Source: an uncultured Opitutia bacterium
Lineage (GTDB): Bacteria; Verrucomicrobiota; Verrucomicrobiia; Opitutales; Opitutaceae
DNA length: 39,727 nt
NCBI GenBank assembly: GCA_903872505.1
Contig: CAIQKV010000007.1
Location: 1-39,727 of the forward strand
Direction of reading: 5' to 3'
In this document: in pieces, positions 14,476 through 22,003 of the stretch
How the letters are laid out: the number at the start of each line of letters is the position of its first letter
Position numbering within the stretch: position 1 is the first letter of the stretch
Position numbers and translations under genes: made by a program
Notes under the pieces: generated by a model
What the model was told of the DNA's origin: nothing
Databases searched by the model: none
What the model saw: only the letters and a program-made list of their open reading frames with translations

Positions 14476-17436
14476 TTATTTCGCGGTGAGCGCGGCCTGC
14501 AGCACCTTCGCGAGGTCGGCCACGCGGTAGGGCTTGGGCACGATGCCGCAGAACCCGTGCTCGCGGAAATTGGCCAGCACCGGGTCGCCGGAATAGCCGC
14601 TGGAAACCACGGCGCGGACGTTCGGGTCGATCTCGCGCAGCTGCCGCATCGCCTCCTGCCCGCCCATCCCGCCCGGCACCGTGAGGTCCATCATCACCAG
14701 GTCGTAAGGCTGGCCCCCGGCACGGGCGGCGCCAAATTCCCGCACCAGTTCGGCGCCGTCAGCGACGGTCTTCACCGTGAGGCCGAGCCGGCCGAGCAGC
14801 ACGGTCACCATCTGCCGGATCGGCTCCTCGTCATCCATGAACAGGATCCGCCCCTGCATCAGCTCGAACGGCGAGCGGCTGACCGCCACGGCCGCGGGCG
14901 CCTCCTTGGCCGCGGGCAGCCACAGGTGGAAGGTGGTGCCCTTGCCCAGCTCGGATTCCACCGTCACGTGCCCCTGGTGCTTGCGAATGATCGAGTAGAC
15001 GGTCGCCAGTCCGATCCCGCTGCCGTGCTCCTTCGTGGTGAAATAGGGATCGAAGATGCGCGCGAGATGTTCCGGCCGGATGCCGGTGCCGGTGTCGGCA
15101 ATGGACAACCGCAGGTAGCGGCCGGCGGCCAGCGGGGCCGGCGGGTCCGCCGACAGTTCCTCGTTGTGCAGCGTGATGCGGAGGCTGCCGCCGCCGCGCA
15201 TGGCCTGCACGGCGTTGATGACGAGGTTCTGGATGACCTGGGAAATCTGGCCCCCGTCCACCTCGGCCGCCCAGAGGTCGTCGGCGATCTCGAATTCGCC
15301 CCGCACGGTCGAGCCGTGCAGGGCGAACTTCGCGGCCTCGCGCACGATTTCGGGCAGCAGCACGGCCGTGCGCACCGGGTCGCCGCCCTTGGCAAAGGTG
15401 AGCAGCTGCTGCGTCAGGTCGCGGGCCCGCAGCGTCCCGCGCTCCGCCTCCTTCAGCCAGCGCAACGCCGCGGCGCCGGTGCCGGCGTCGAGCTGCGCCA
15501 GCGTCAGGTTGCCCATCACGATCGCCAGGATGTTGTTGAAGTCATGCGCGATGCCGCCCGCGAGGATGCCGACCGACTCCAGTTTCGAGGCCCGCTGGAG
15601 CTCGGCCTCCAGCCGCGAGCGCTCCGTGACATCGCGCAGCACGAGCACGGCGCCGGTGCCCCGGCCCGCGGCGTCGCGGATGGGGGCGCAGCAGCCTTCC
15701 ACCAGGCCGCGGCCGCCCACGCGGCGCAGCAGGGTCGTCTGCGGTAGCAGGTCCACCACGTGGCCGGCGGCGAGGGCGGCCGCCACCGGCGGCATCACGG
15801 GGGCCCCGGTCTTCTCATGCCGCAGCGTGCACACCTCATCGATGCGCCGGCCGGTCGCCGCCGCCGCCGTCCACCCGGTGATGACGCACGCCGCCTTGTT
15901 GATGAAGCGGACCTGGCCGGCGGCGTCGGTCGTGACCACGCCCTCCGCCATGGCGCTCAGCGTCACGGCGAGCCGCTCCCGCTCGGCCGCCAGCTCCAGC
16001 TCCGCCACCTTGGCCTGGGTCAAGTCCAGCAGGGCGATTGGCGTGCGCTCGTAGAACGGGCGCCCGTCCAGCAGGGGCAACCACCAGTGCGCATGCACGT
16101 GGTGCTTTGAGCCGTCCAGGGCGAACAGCTCCAGCTCGCCCTCGGACTCGTTGCGGCCCTCCCACACCGCCAGAAACGACCGGCGGCGCACCGTCCACCC
16201 GGCGGGCGAGATGATGCGCGGCAAATTCGCCCTGACTTCCTCGAAATTCTTTGCCCCGACGAGCCGGAGCGCCGCCAGGTTCACGCCCACGATGGGCAGC
16301 GCACTCATCGCGGCGGCCATCTCCCCGGGATGAGTGTCGGCCCAGGCGGCCAGATCCGTCACGCCGGCGCCGCGCAAGCCCTCCATCCAGGCAATCGTGG
16401 ACCGGTAGTCGTATTCGACGATCCCGATGGGTGAATTCTCAAACAGCACCCGGTAGCGCGATTCGCTCTCCCGCAGCGCCGCCTGCGCCTGCTCGCGCTC
16501 GGTCAGGTCCTTGGCAATGGCGAGCACCTGCTCGCGCCCCTGGTCGGTGAAGACCAGGGTGGTGATCTCGACCTGCAGGAGGCGGCCGTCCTTGCACCGG
16601 TGGATGAAGACGCCCAGCTGGTTCGGGCCGGCGTGCATCGCCCGCACGGCGCTCGCGAGATGCCCCCGTTCGTCGTCCGGCCGGATGTCCGGCAGCGTCA
16701 TCCGCGCGAATTCCTCCGGCGTGTAACCGTAGAGGGCGACGGTCGCGTCGTTGACCGCCAAAAACCGCAGGGTCTCGCGGTCGTAAATCCACATCGGATA
16801 GGGGTTGGCCAGGAACAGCCGGCGGTAGCCCTGCTCGCTCTCGCGCAACGCCCGCTCGGCCCGTTTCCGCGCCGTCACATCGGTCACCTGCCCCTGCACG
16901 TACAACAACCGCCCGGTCGCATCCCGCACGGCGCGCACATTTTCCGAAATCCAGATCATCGAGCCGTCCCGCCGCCGGACCTCGGACTCAAAGTCGGTCA
17001 CCAGATCCCGCTGCGGCCCGTCGAGCAGCGCAAAAAATTCCGCGTGCCGCGTCGGCGAGACATAGCAGGCGGCCACCTGCTCCGACGGCAGCGCCATCAG
17101 CTCTGCCGCGCTCGTGTAGCCCAGGATTCGCGCCATCGCGGGGTTCGCCAGCCGGAAGCGTCCGCCCGGCTCGTTTTCATAAATACCCTCCACCGCGTTT
17201 TCAAACAGCCGCCGGAACCGCTCCTCCGACGCGCGCAGCTCGCGCGTGCGCCGCACCAGCGTCCGCCGCAGATACACGATCAGCCCGAGCACCGCCGCCA
17301 CGAGCAGGAGTTCCAGCCCGAGCTGCAGCTCGGGCGAGGCCCACCCGCCGGCGCCCCGGGATCCCGGCAACGTCCCGGCCCGGGCCACGGGAACCGCCAG
17401 CCCCAAAGAGGACGACCAAATCGAAAGGCGCTTCAT
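14476..17436 (-). CDS. Hybrid PAS-sensor histidine kinase with C-terminal receiver
   Basis: A 986-residue membrane kinase. Order: a signal-like hydrophobic N-terminus (1-21), one membrane helix LLLVAAVLGLIVYL (about 43-56), PAS domains at about 69-190, 199-315, 324-476 (divergent, with an insertion) and 486-606, a DHp helix with phospho-His H631 in GGIAHDFNN, then HATPase_c (696-846; N box NLVINAVQAM, G1 DTGTGI, G2 GSGIGL). The receiver domain spans 863-984 with acceptor D917 in VMMDLTVPGG and K968 in PKPYR. The HAHDFNN type is the NtrB-like HisKA group. With no output domain it needs an Hpt partner; one is encoded at 18127. ATG 17436 was chosen because it gives the basic-hydrophobic start and follows a good promoter. 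Confidence 0.9.
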   Translation of the reverse strand: MKRLSIWSSSLGLAVPVARAGTLPGSRGAGGWASPELQLGLELLLVAAVLGLIVYLRRTLVRRTRELRASEERFRRLFENAVEGIYENEPGGRFRLANPAMARILGYTSAAELMALPSEQVAACYVSPTRHAEFFALLDGPQRDLVTDFESEVRRRDGSMIWISENVRAVRDATGRLLYVQGQVTDVTARKRAERALRESEQGYRRLFLANPYPMWIYDRETLRFLAVNDATVALYGYTPEEFARMTLPDIRPDDERGHLASAVRAMHAGPNQLGVFIHRCKDGRLLQVEITTLVFTDQGREQVLAIAKDLTEREQAQAALRESESRYRVLFENSPIGIVEYDYRSTIAWMEGLRGAGVTDLAAWADTHPGEMAAAMSALPIVGVNLAALRLVGAKNFEEVRANLPRIISPAGWTVRRRSFLAVWEGRNESEGELELFALDGSKHHVHAHWWLPLLDGRPFYERTPIALLDLTQAKVAELELAAERERLAVTLSAMAEGVVTTDAAGQVRFINKAACVITGWTAAAATGRRIDEVCTLRHEKTGAPVMPPVAAALAAGHVVDLLPQTTLLRRVGGRGLVEGCCAPIRDAAGRGTGAVLVLRDVTERSRLEAELQRASKLESVGILAGGIAHDFNNILAIVMGNLTLAQLDAGTGAAALRWLKEAERGTLRARDLTQQLLTFAKGGDPVRTAVLLPEIVREAAKFALHGSTVRGEFEIADDLWAAEVDGGQISQVIQNLVINAVQAMRGGGSLRITLHNEELSADPPAPLAAGRYLRLSIADTGTGIRPEHLARIFDPYFTTKEHGSGIGLATVYSIIRKHQGHVTVESELGKGTTFHLWLPAAKEAPAAVAVSRSPFELMQGRILFMDDEEPIRQMVTVLLGRLGLTVKTVADGAELVREFGAARAGGQPYDLVMMDLTVPGGMGGQEAMRQLREIDPNVRAVVSSGYSGDPVLANFREHGFCGIVPKPYRVADLAKVLQAALTAK

Positions 17437-17456
17437 GCCGGTTAAAAAACTTTGGC

Positions 17457-17486
17457 ACCCTAGCCCCGGACGGGAATTCATGTCGA
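17457..17486 (-). promoter_or_regulatory. Candidate promoter of the hybrid kinase
   Basis: On the minus strand TCGACA (17481-17486), an 18-base spacer and TAGGGT (17457-17462), 20 bases before the ATG. The same -10 hexamer and spacer length precede the Hpt gene at 18089-18118. Confidence 0.45.
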
Positions 17487-17549
17487 GGGACAATCCCCCG
17501 CGGCCCCCGCTTGACTTTCGCCCGTCCCTCGCCGCCTTGGGGCCGTAGC

Positions 17550-18038
17550 ATGCCGCCCCTCATCCGCCCCGCCACCCCGGAGGATCTGCCGCTCATCCTC
17601 GATTTCATCCGCGGCCTCGCCGCCTACGAGAAATTGCTGCCCGAAGTCACGGCGACGGAGGCCAAGCTCCGCGCCACGTTGTTCGGACCGCAGCCCGCCG
17701 CCGAATGCGTGCTCGCCTTTGCCGGCGACACCCCCGCGGGCTTTGCCGTCTTCTTCACCAGCTATTCCACTTTTCTCGCCCAGCCGGGCCTCTATCTGGA
17801 GGACCTGTTTGTGCCGCCCGGGTTGCGCGGCCGCGGCATCGGCAAGGCGCTGCTGCGGCACCTCGCGCGCCTCGCCGCTCAGCGCGGCTGCGGCCGCCTG
17901 GAATGGGCCGTGCTCGACTGGAACCAGCCGGCGATCGACTTCTACGAGTCGCTCGGGGCCAAGCGGATGGCGGACTGGACGACCTGCCGCCTGAGCGGCG
18001 CCGCCCTCGCGCGCCATGCCTTGCCGCCCGGCGACTGA
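17550..18038 (+). CDS. GNAT acetyltransferase, diamine-acetyltransferase-like
   Basis: A 162-residue single-domain GNAT protein. IRPATPEDLPLILDFIRGLAAYEKL at the N-terminus and YLEDLFVPPGLRGRGIGKALL (acetyl-CoA loop RGRGIG near 93-98) fit the spermidine/thialysine acetyltransferase branch, as does ECVLAFAGDTPAGFAVFF and WNQPAIDFYESLGAK. Known relatives acetylate polyamines, thialysine or similar small amines; the true substrate is unknown. Divergent from the kinase gene, with 113 bases between the starts. Confidence 0.8.
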   Translation: MPPLIRPATPEDLPLILDFIRGLAAYEKLLPEVTATEAKLRATLFGPQPAAECVLAFAGDTPAGFAVFFTSYSTFLAQPGLYLEDLFVPPGLRGRGIGKALLRHLARLAAQRGCGRLEWAVLDWNQPAIDFYESLGAKRMADWTTCRLSGAALARHALPPGD

Positions 18039-18088
18039 AACCCCTGCGCGGCAGGGCGCGCCTACGTGTTTCTACGGGGGGAGAGGGA

Positions 18089-18118
18089 TTGCAGTTTGCG
18101 ACGCGGCTGACCTAGGGT
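18089..18118 (+). promoter_or_regulatory. Candidate promoter of the Hpt gene
   Basis: TTGCAG (18089-18094), 18-base spacer, TAGGGT (18113-18118). The predicted transcription start would be within about two bases of the ATG at 18127, giving a leaderless or nearly leaderless mRNA. Confidence 0.4.
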
Positions 18119-18126
18119 GTCTGGCC

Positions 18127-18471
18127 ATGCCCCATGTGCCGCCACCGAACAGCGCCATTGCCGAGCTGGCCGAGGCCCTGGGCGAGGACTCCGCCCGCGA
18201 GTTGGTCGACATGTTCCTGGGCAGCTTCGAGGCGGTGTTGCGCGACCTGAACGCCGGCGACCATGAGCAGCGCAAGCGCGCGGCCCACAGCCTGAAGAGC
18301 AGCGCGCGCATCGTGGGGGCCGGCGTGCTTTCCAACCGCATGGCCGAGCTCGAGGCCCGGCTGACGAACACCGCCGGGGATGTCACGCACGAGGACATCA
18401 CCGCCACCATCGAGGAGTTCGAGCGGATCGCCGTCTCCCTGCGGGCGTTCGCCCGCCAGTCCGGCGCCTAG
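18127..18471 (+). CDS. Stand-alone histidine phosphotransfer (Hpt) protein
   Basis: A 114-residue four-helix Hpt protein that can relay phosphate between a receiver and a second response regulator. The phospho-accepting histidine is H54 in RAAHSLKSSARIVGA, the canonical AHxLKGxxxxxGA form with Ser in place of the first Gly. LVDMFLGSF and the C-terminal ITATIEEFERIAVSLR supply the other helices. No kinase or receiver domain is fused. The nearest partners are the hybrid kinase 0.7 kb upstream on the other strand and the LuxR-type regulator immediately downstream, with which its stop codon overlaps. The ATG at 18127 is preferred to an upstream start at 18016, inside the preceding gene. Confidence 0.88.
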   Translation: MPHVPPPNSAIAELAEALGEDSARELVDMFLGSFEAVLRDLNAGDHEQRKRAAHSLKSSARIVGAGVLSNRMAELEARLTNTAGDVTHEDITATIEEFERIAVSLRAFARQSGA

Positions 18472-19157
18472 TTCTTGACCAGGCCGGCCTGCACGCACCA
18501 GCGCACCAGGCTGGCCACCTCGCGCACGCCGATTTTTTCCATGATGTTCGCCCGGTGCTTCTCAACCGTGCGCACGCTGAGGTTGAGCCGGGAGGCGATC
18601 TCCTTCGACGAAAAGCCCTCCGCCACCAACTGCACCACCTCGATCTCGCGGCCGGAAAGCATCTGCACCGCCTCCAAGGAGGGCGCGGGCGGCCCCGGCT
18701 TCGTGATGGCCGGCGTCGGCGGCAGCTTGGCGGCGGACGCGGCGGCCTCGGTGCCGACCTTGGGCGGCACGTTCGTCGCGAAAAACATCCCGCCCCCCAT
18801 CACCACCTCGATGGCCTGCAGCACGTAACTGAGCGGCTCCGCCTTGTCCACGAACCCGTGGACGCCCTGGGCAATCAGCCGGGCCGGCAGGTCGCCATCC
18901 GGATGGCCCGTGAGCACCAGGATGCGCGTCGCGGGCGACTTGGCGCGCACCTCGCGCGCCACGTCCAAGCCGTGCATGCCAGGAAGAAAAAGATCCAGCA
19001 CGAGCAGGGCGGGTTTCTCCTTGAGGCAAAACTCCAGCCCGGTCCGTCCGTCGGCAAACTCGCCGGCCACCGTCAGGCCGCGCATGCGGCTCAGCGCCAT
19101 GCTCAGCATATGGCGGAAAACCGCCTCGTCCTCGATGATGACTGCACGGATGGCCAC
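18468..19157 (-). CDS. NarL/FixJ-family response regulator (receiver + LuxR HTH)
   Basis: A 229-residue regulator. Receiver domain 1-122: IIEDE acidic pocket (E9, D10), acceptor D55 in LLVLDLFLPG, T83 and K105 in GFVDKAEPL. A Pro/Ala-rich linker (about 131-162) is longer than usual in NarL proteins. The LuxR-type HTH is at about 166-228, with LSGREIEVVQLVAEGFSSKE and LNLSVRTVEKHRANIMEK. It binds DNA after phosphorylation. Convergent with the Hpt gene: the two stop codons share the palindrome CTAG at 18468-18471. On the minus strand upstream lies TTGCCC-N17-TGTAAC as a weak promoter candidate. Confidence 0.88.
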   Translation of the reverse strand: MAIRAVIIEDEAVFRHMLSMALSRMRGLTVAGEFADGRTGLEFCLKEKPALLVLDLFLPGMHGLDVAREVRAKSPATRILVLTGHPDGDLPARLIAQGVHGFVDKAEPLSYVLQAIEVVMGGGMFFATNVPPKVGTEAAASAAKLPPTPAITKPGPPAPSLEAVQMLSGREIEVVQLVAEGFSSKEIASRLNLSVRTVEKHRANIMEKIGVREVASLVRWCVQAGLVKN

Positions 19158-19195
19158 GAGGCATCACTCAAAGCCTGCCCGCCGTGGTTACAAGT

Positions 19196-19780
19196 CTATA
19201 TCCCCGCCCGGGCAAGGGCATGCAGATACCGCTGGAGAGCCCGGAAATCCTCCGGCAGGAACACATCGCGGTGCGCCGCCAGCTCCGCCGCCCCCGCCGG
19301 CTGCCACGCCCGGGCGAGCAACCGGCCATGCTGTTCCGGGGTCAGCGCCACCCAGTGGGGGCAGTCCACGCAGTGCGCGCCGCTTACCCGCCCGCGGGCG
19401 CGCGCCAGCTCCTGCCGCCGGCAGGTGCCGTCGGGCGAGACCGCGCGGTACGAATCCCGGCAGGTCTTGAATTCCGGGTAAAAGCACGCCTTCACGAGCT
19501 GGCTGGCCGGCCCCTCCAGCGTGGCGCGCCAGGCCGGCGACGTGCCGCCCAGCACATAGTCCAGGAGCAGCGCCACCTCCGTTTCGGGCAACTTCCCGGG
19601 GGTCCCGAGCTCCGCCGGCCCCAGCGGACGCGGCAGCCCGCGCTCGCCGATGAGCGCCCACAGCTGCGCTGCAAAACGGGCGAGCTCCGCTTCCGGCGGC
19701 GCCGGGTGGTCGTTCTGCCGGAAGTAGCGCGCGAGGATCGCGCCCACGAGGTCCGCAAAGGCATTGCCGGCGTGGGTCAT
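19196..19780 (-). CDS. Uncharacterised cysteine-motif protein
   Basis: A 194-residue protein that I do not recognise. The first 90 residues look helical and acidic with Pro-rich turns; then five cysteines occur in 42 residues: C99, C107, C120 and the pair in HCVDCPHW (C137, C140). That is C-x7-C-x12-C-x16-C-x2-C. Such spacing could hold a zinc ion or an iron-sulfur cluster, which is inference. No signal peptide or membrane helix. It reads in the same direction as the response regulator gene, 38 bases upstream of it, so they might be cotranscribed; the opposite-facing EamA gene starts 150 bases away. Confidence 0.6.
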   Translation of the reverse strand: MTHAGNAFADLVGAILARYFRQNDHPAPPEAELARFAAQLWALIGERGLPRPLGPAELGTPGKLPETEVALLLDYVLGGTSPAWRATLEGPASQLVKACFYPEFKTCRDSYRAVSPDGTCRRQELARARGRVSGAHCVDCPHWVALTPEQHGRLLARAWQPAGAAELAAHRDVFLPEDFRALQRYLHALARAGI

Positions 19781-19865
19781 CGCCGGCAGCTGAGACGAAG
19801 GTCATGCCCGGCGCAATTTTTCTCGCGCCGGCGCCGCCTCTCCGCCGGCTGGCACCCGCCGGAAC

Positions 19866-19899
19866 GGGCAATTTCGCCCCAATTCGTTGGGATTTGCCC
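19866..19899 (+). promoter_or_regulatory. TTCG-loop hairpin in the EamA leader
   Basis: A two-part stem with a TTCG loop: GGGCAA (19866-19871) with TTGCCC (19894-19899), an asymmetric internal loop, then CCCAA (19878-19882) with TTGGG (19887-19891) around the tetraloop. It ends 31 bases before the GTG start of the EamA gene. As RNA it is a stable UUCG-capped hairpin; as DNA it is a dyad in a divergent gap. Confidence 0.45.
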
Positions 19900-19930
19900 C
19901 GGGCGGCAAGGTCGCCATCGTGCCCGTCCG

Positions 19931-20851
19931 GTGACCACCCCGCTGCCCGCCCCCCGCTCCGCGCTCCTCCTCGCGTTCGCCGCCATCTACGGCATCTGGG
20001 GCAGCACGTACCTCGCCATCCGGGTCGCGGTGGAGACGCTCCCGCCGTTCACGATGGCCGGCCTGCGCTTCCTGGTGGCCGGGGGACTGCTCTACGGCTG
20101 GCTCGCGTTCAAGGGCCGCGCGTCCGCGACGCCGCGCCAGTGGCGCGACAACGCGGTCATCGGGGCGCTCCTGCTGCTCGTCGGCAACGGCCTCGTCGTC
20201 TGGGCCGAGCAGAAAATTCCCTCGGGCATCACCACGCTGATCATTTCGGTCAGCCCGCTCTTCATGGTGCTGTTCGACTGGATGCTGCCCCATGGCATCC
20301 GGCCCACCCGGTCCACGTTCACCGGCCTCGCCCTCGGCTTCGGCGGCCTCGTGCTGCTGATCGGCGGCGGCGTGCCGGGGGGAGCCGCGTTCGATCTCTG
20401 GCGCTGCGGCGGACTGATGATCGCCTGCATCTCTTGGTCCGTCGGCTCGCTTTTTTCCCGGCACGCCCGGAATCCCGCCGACCCGATGCTGGCGGCCACC
20501 CTCCAGATGCTGCAGGGCGGCGTCCTCATGGTCCTGGTGGGGCTGGCGCGGGGTGAAGCCGGTGCGTTCCATCTGTCCGCCCTGACCCTGCGCCCAGTCC
20601 TGGCCTGGGCCTATCTGGTCACGGCGGGTTCGCTCATCGCGTTTCCCTCGTATGTGTACCTGCTCAAGCACAGCACGCCGGCGCGCGTGTCCACCTACGC
20701 CTACGTCAATCCCGTGGTCGCCGTCTTTCTCGGCTGGCTCATCCTCGGCGAGCCGGTGACCACCCGCACCTTCGTGGCCTCGGTGATCATCGTCGTCGCC
20801 GTGGCGATCATCACCACGCAGCGCGGCAAGGCGGCCGCAAAGGCAGCCTGA
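19931..20851 (+). CDS. EamA-family drug/metabolite transporter
   Basis: A 306-residue inner-membrane protein with ten predicted helices in two EamA repeats, the drug/metabolite transporter superfamily 10-TMS class. FAAIYGIWGSTYLAIRVAVETLPPF begins the first repeat, close to YedA-type exporters, and WSVGSLFSRHA, TYAYVNPVVAVFLGWLILGEPV mark the second. Likely an exporter of amino acids or other small metabolites; substrate unknown. The start must be GTG at 19931, as no ATG lies before the first helix in this frame. It is followed after one base by the amidotransferase-like gene, forming a tight three-gene set with the GNAT gene. Confidence 0.82.
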   Translation: MTTPLPAPRSALLLAFAAIYGIWGSTYLAIRVAVETLPPFTMAGLRFLVAGGLLYGWLAFKGRASATPRQWRDNAVIGALLLLVGNGLVVWAEQKIPSGITTLIISVSPLFMVLFDWMLPHGIRPTRSTFTGLALGFGGLVLLIGGGVPGGAAFDLWRCGGLMIACISWSVGSLFSRHARNPADPMLAATLQMLQGGVLMVLVGLARGEAGAFHLSALTLRPVLAWAYLVTAGSLIAFPSYVYLLKHSTPARVSTYAYVNPVVAVFLGWLILGEPVTTRTFVASVIIVVAVAIITTQRGKAAAKAA

Positions 20852-20852
20852 C

Positions 20853-21560
20853 ATGAATCCCGCCATCGCCCTGGTCGGGGATTTCTCGCCGGACGTGACC
20901 GCCCACCGCGTGATTCCGCGGGCGCTCGAACTCGCCAGCCAGGCGGAGGGCGTGCGAGTGACCTGGACGTGGGTGTCCACGGCCTCGATCCGCGACGCCG
21001 CGCGTGACCTCGCCGGATTCGCCGCTGTTTGGGTGGTGCCCGCCAGTCCCTATGCCAGCATGGCCGGAGCCCTCGCCGCCATCCGCTGGGCGCGAGAGAC
21101 CAAGCGGCCGCTGTTCGGCTCCTGCGGTGGATTCCAACACCTGCTGATTGAGTTTGCGCGCAGCCACGCCGGTCTGGCCGCCGCCGACACGGCCGAGACG
21201 CATCCCGACGGCACCGAGCTCATTATCACCCCGCTGGCGTGCTCGCTGGTGGAGCAGACCAGCCCGCTGCGTTTCGCGGCCGGCAGCCGGCTGCGCGCGA
21301 TCTACGGTCGCGACACCGCGACCGAGGGCTTCCACTGCCGCTACGGGGTGAACGCCGCCTACCGCGCGCGGCTCGAGGCGGCCGGGCTGTGTTTCACCGC
21401 ATTTGATGAAAACGACGAGGTGCGGGCGGCAGAGTTATCCGCCGATATGCATCCGTTCTTTATCGGCACGCTGTTCCAGCCCGAGCGCGCCGCCCTGCGC
21501 GGCGAGGCGCCGCCCCTCGTCCGCGCCCTGGTGCGCGCCACCACCAACTTTACCCTATGA
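20853..21560 (+). CDS. CTP-synthase C-terminal-like glutamine amidotransferase domain protein
   Basis: A 235-residue protein made only of a class I glutamine amidotransferase-like domain, most like the C-terminal half of CTP synthase (AIALVGDFSPDVTAHRVIPRAL at the start). The nucleophile elbow is intact: FGSCGGFQH with C91. The other end is not: where CTP synthase has FHPE, this protein has FQPE (HPFFIGTLFQPE), so the triad histidine is a glutamine. From memory, a related family is named CTP synthase C-terminal region-related (seleno)protein. It lacks the synthetase domain, so it cannot make CTP. The gene begins one base after the EamA stop and overlaps the GNAT start by ATGA. Confidence 0.75.
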   Translation: MNPAIALVGDFSPDVTAHRVIPRALELASQAEGVRVTWTWVSTASIRDAARDLAGFAAVWVVPASPYASMAGALAAIRWARETKRPLFGSCGGFQHLLIEFARSHAGLAAADTAETHPDGTELIITPLACSLVEQTSPLRFAAGSRLRAIYGRDTATEGFHCRYGVNAAYRARLEAAGLCFTAFDENDEVRAAELSADMHPFFIGTLFQPERAALRGEAPPLVRALVRATTNFTL

Positions 21561-22003
21561 GCTCAATCCACCTCGCCCGCGCCGAGTCCGACGCCGACAT
21601 CCTCCGCTGCTTCCCCGTCATGGCCCAGCTGCGCCCGCACCTGATGGAAGCCGAGTTTGTGCCCCGCGTGCGCCGCATGCAGCAGGAGGGATTCCACCTC
21701 GCCCGGCTCGAGGAGGACGGCGCGGTGCGCGCCGTGGCCGGCTACCGGTTCCACGAGAAGCTTTTTTCCGGCCGCACGCTCTATGTGGACGATCTCGTGA
21801 GTGACGCGACCCGGCGCTCGCGCGGCCATGGCGCGCGGCTCCTCGGGTGGCTCCTCGACCAGGCCAAGGCCCACGACTGCGACCTGCTCGAGCTCGACTC
21901 CGGCGTGCAGCGCTTCGAGGCGCACCGGTTTTACTTCCGCGAGCGGATGAAGATTTCCGCCTACCACTTCACCCGGCCGCTCCGGGCTCCAGCCACGCCT
22001 TGA
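21557..22003 (+). CDS. GNAT-family acetyltransferase
   Basis: A 148-residue single-domain GNAT protein. LRCFPVMAQLRPHL near the N-terminus, VRAVAGYRFHEKLFSGRTLYVDDLVSD as the central sheet, RSRGHGARLLGWLLDQA (acetyl-CoA loop) and the C-terminal HRFYFRERMKISAYHF are visible. It resembles the branch annotated as general GNAT proteins without substrate. The start codon overlaps the stop of the amidotransferase-like gene (ATGA, 21557-21560), so the three genes 19931-22003 are translationally coupled. The last 35 bases overlap the convergent isomerase gene. Confidence 0.8.
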   Translation: MSSIHLARAESDADILRCFPVMAQLRPHLMEAEFVPRVRRMQQEGFHLARLEEDGAVRAVAGYRFHEKLFSGRTLYVDDLVSDATRRSRGHGARLLGWLLDQAKAHDCDLLELDSGVQRFEAHRFYFRERMKISAYHFTRPLRAPATP

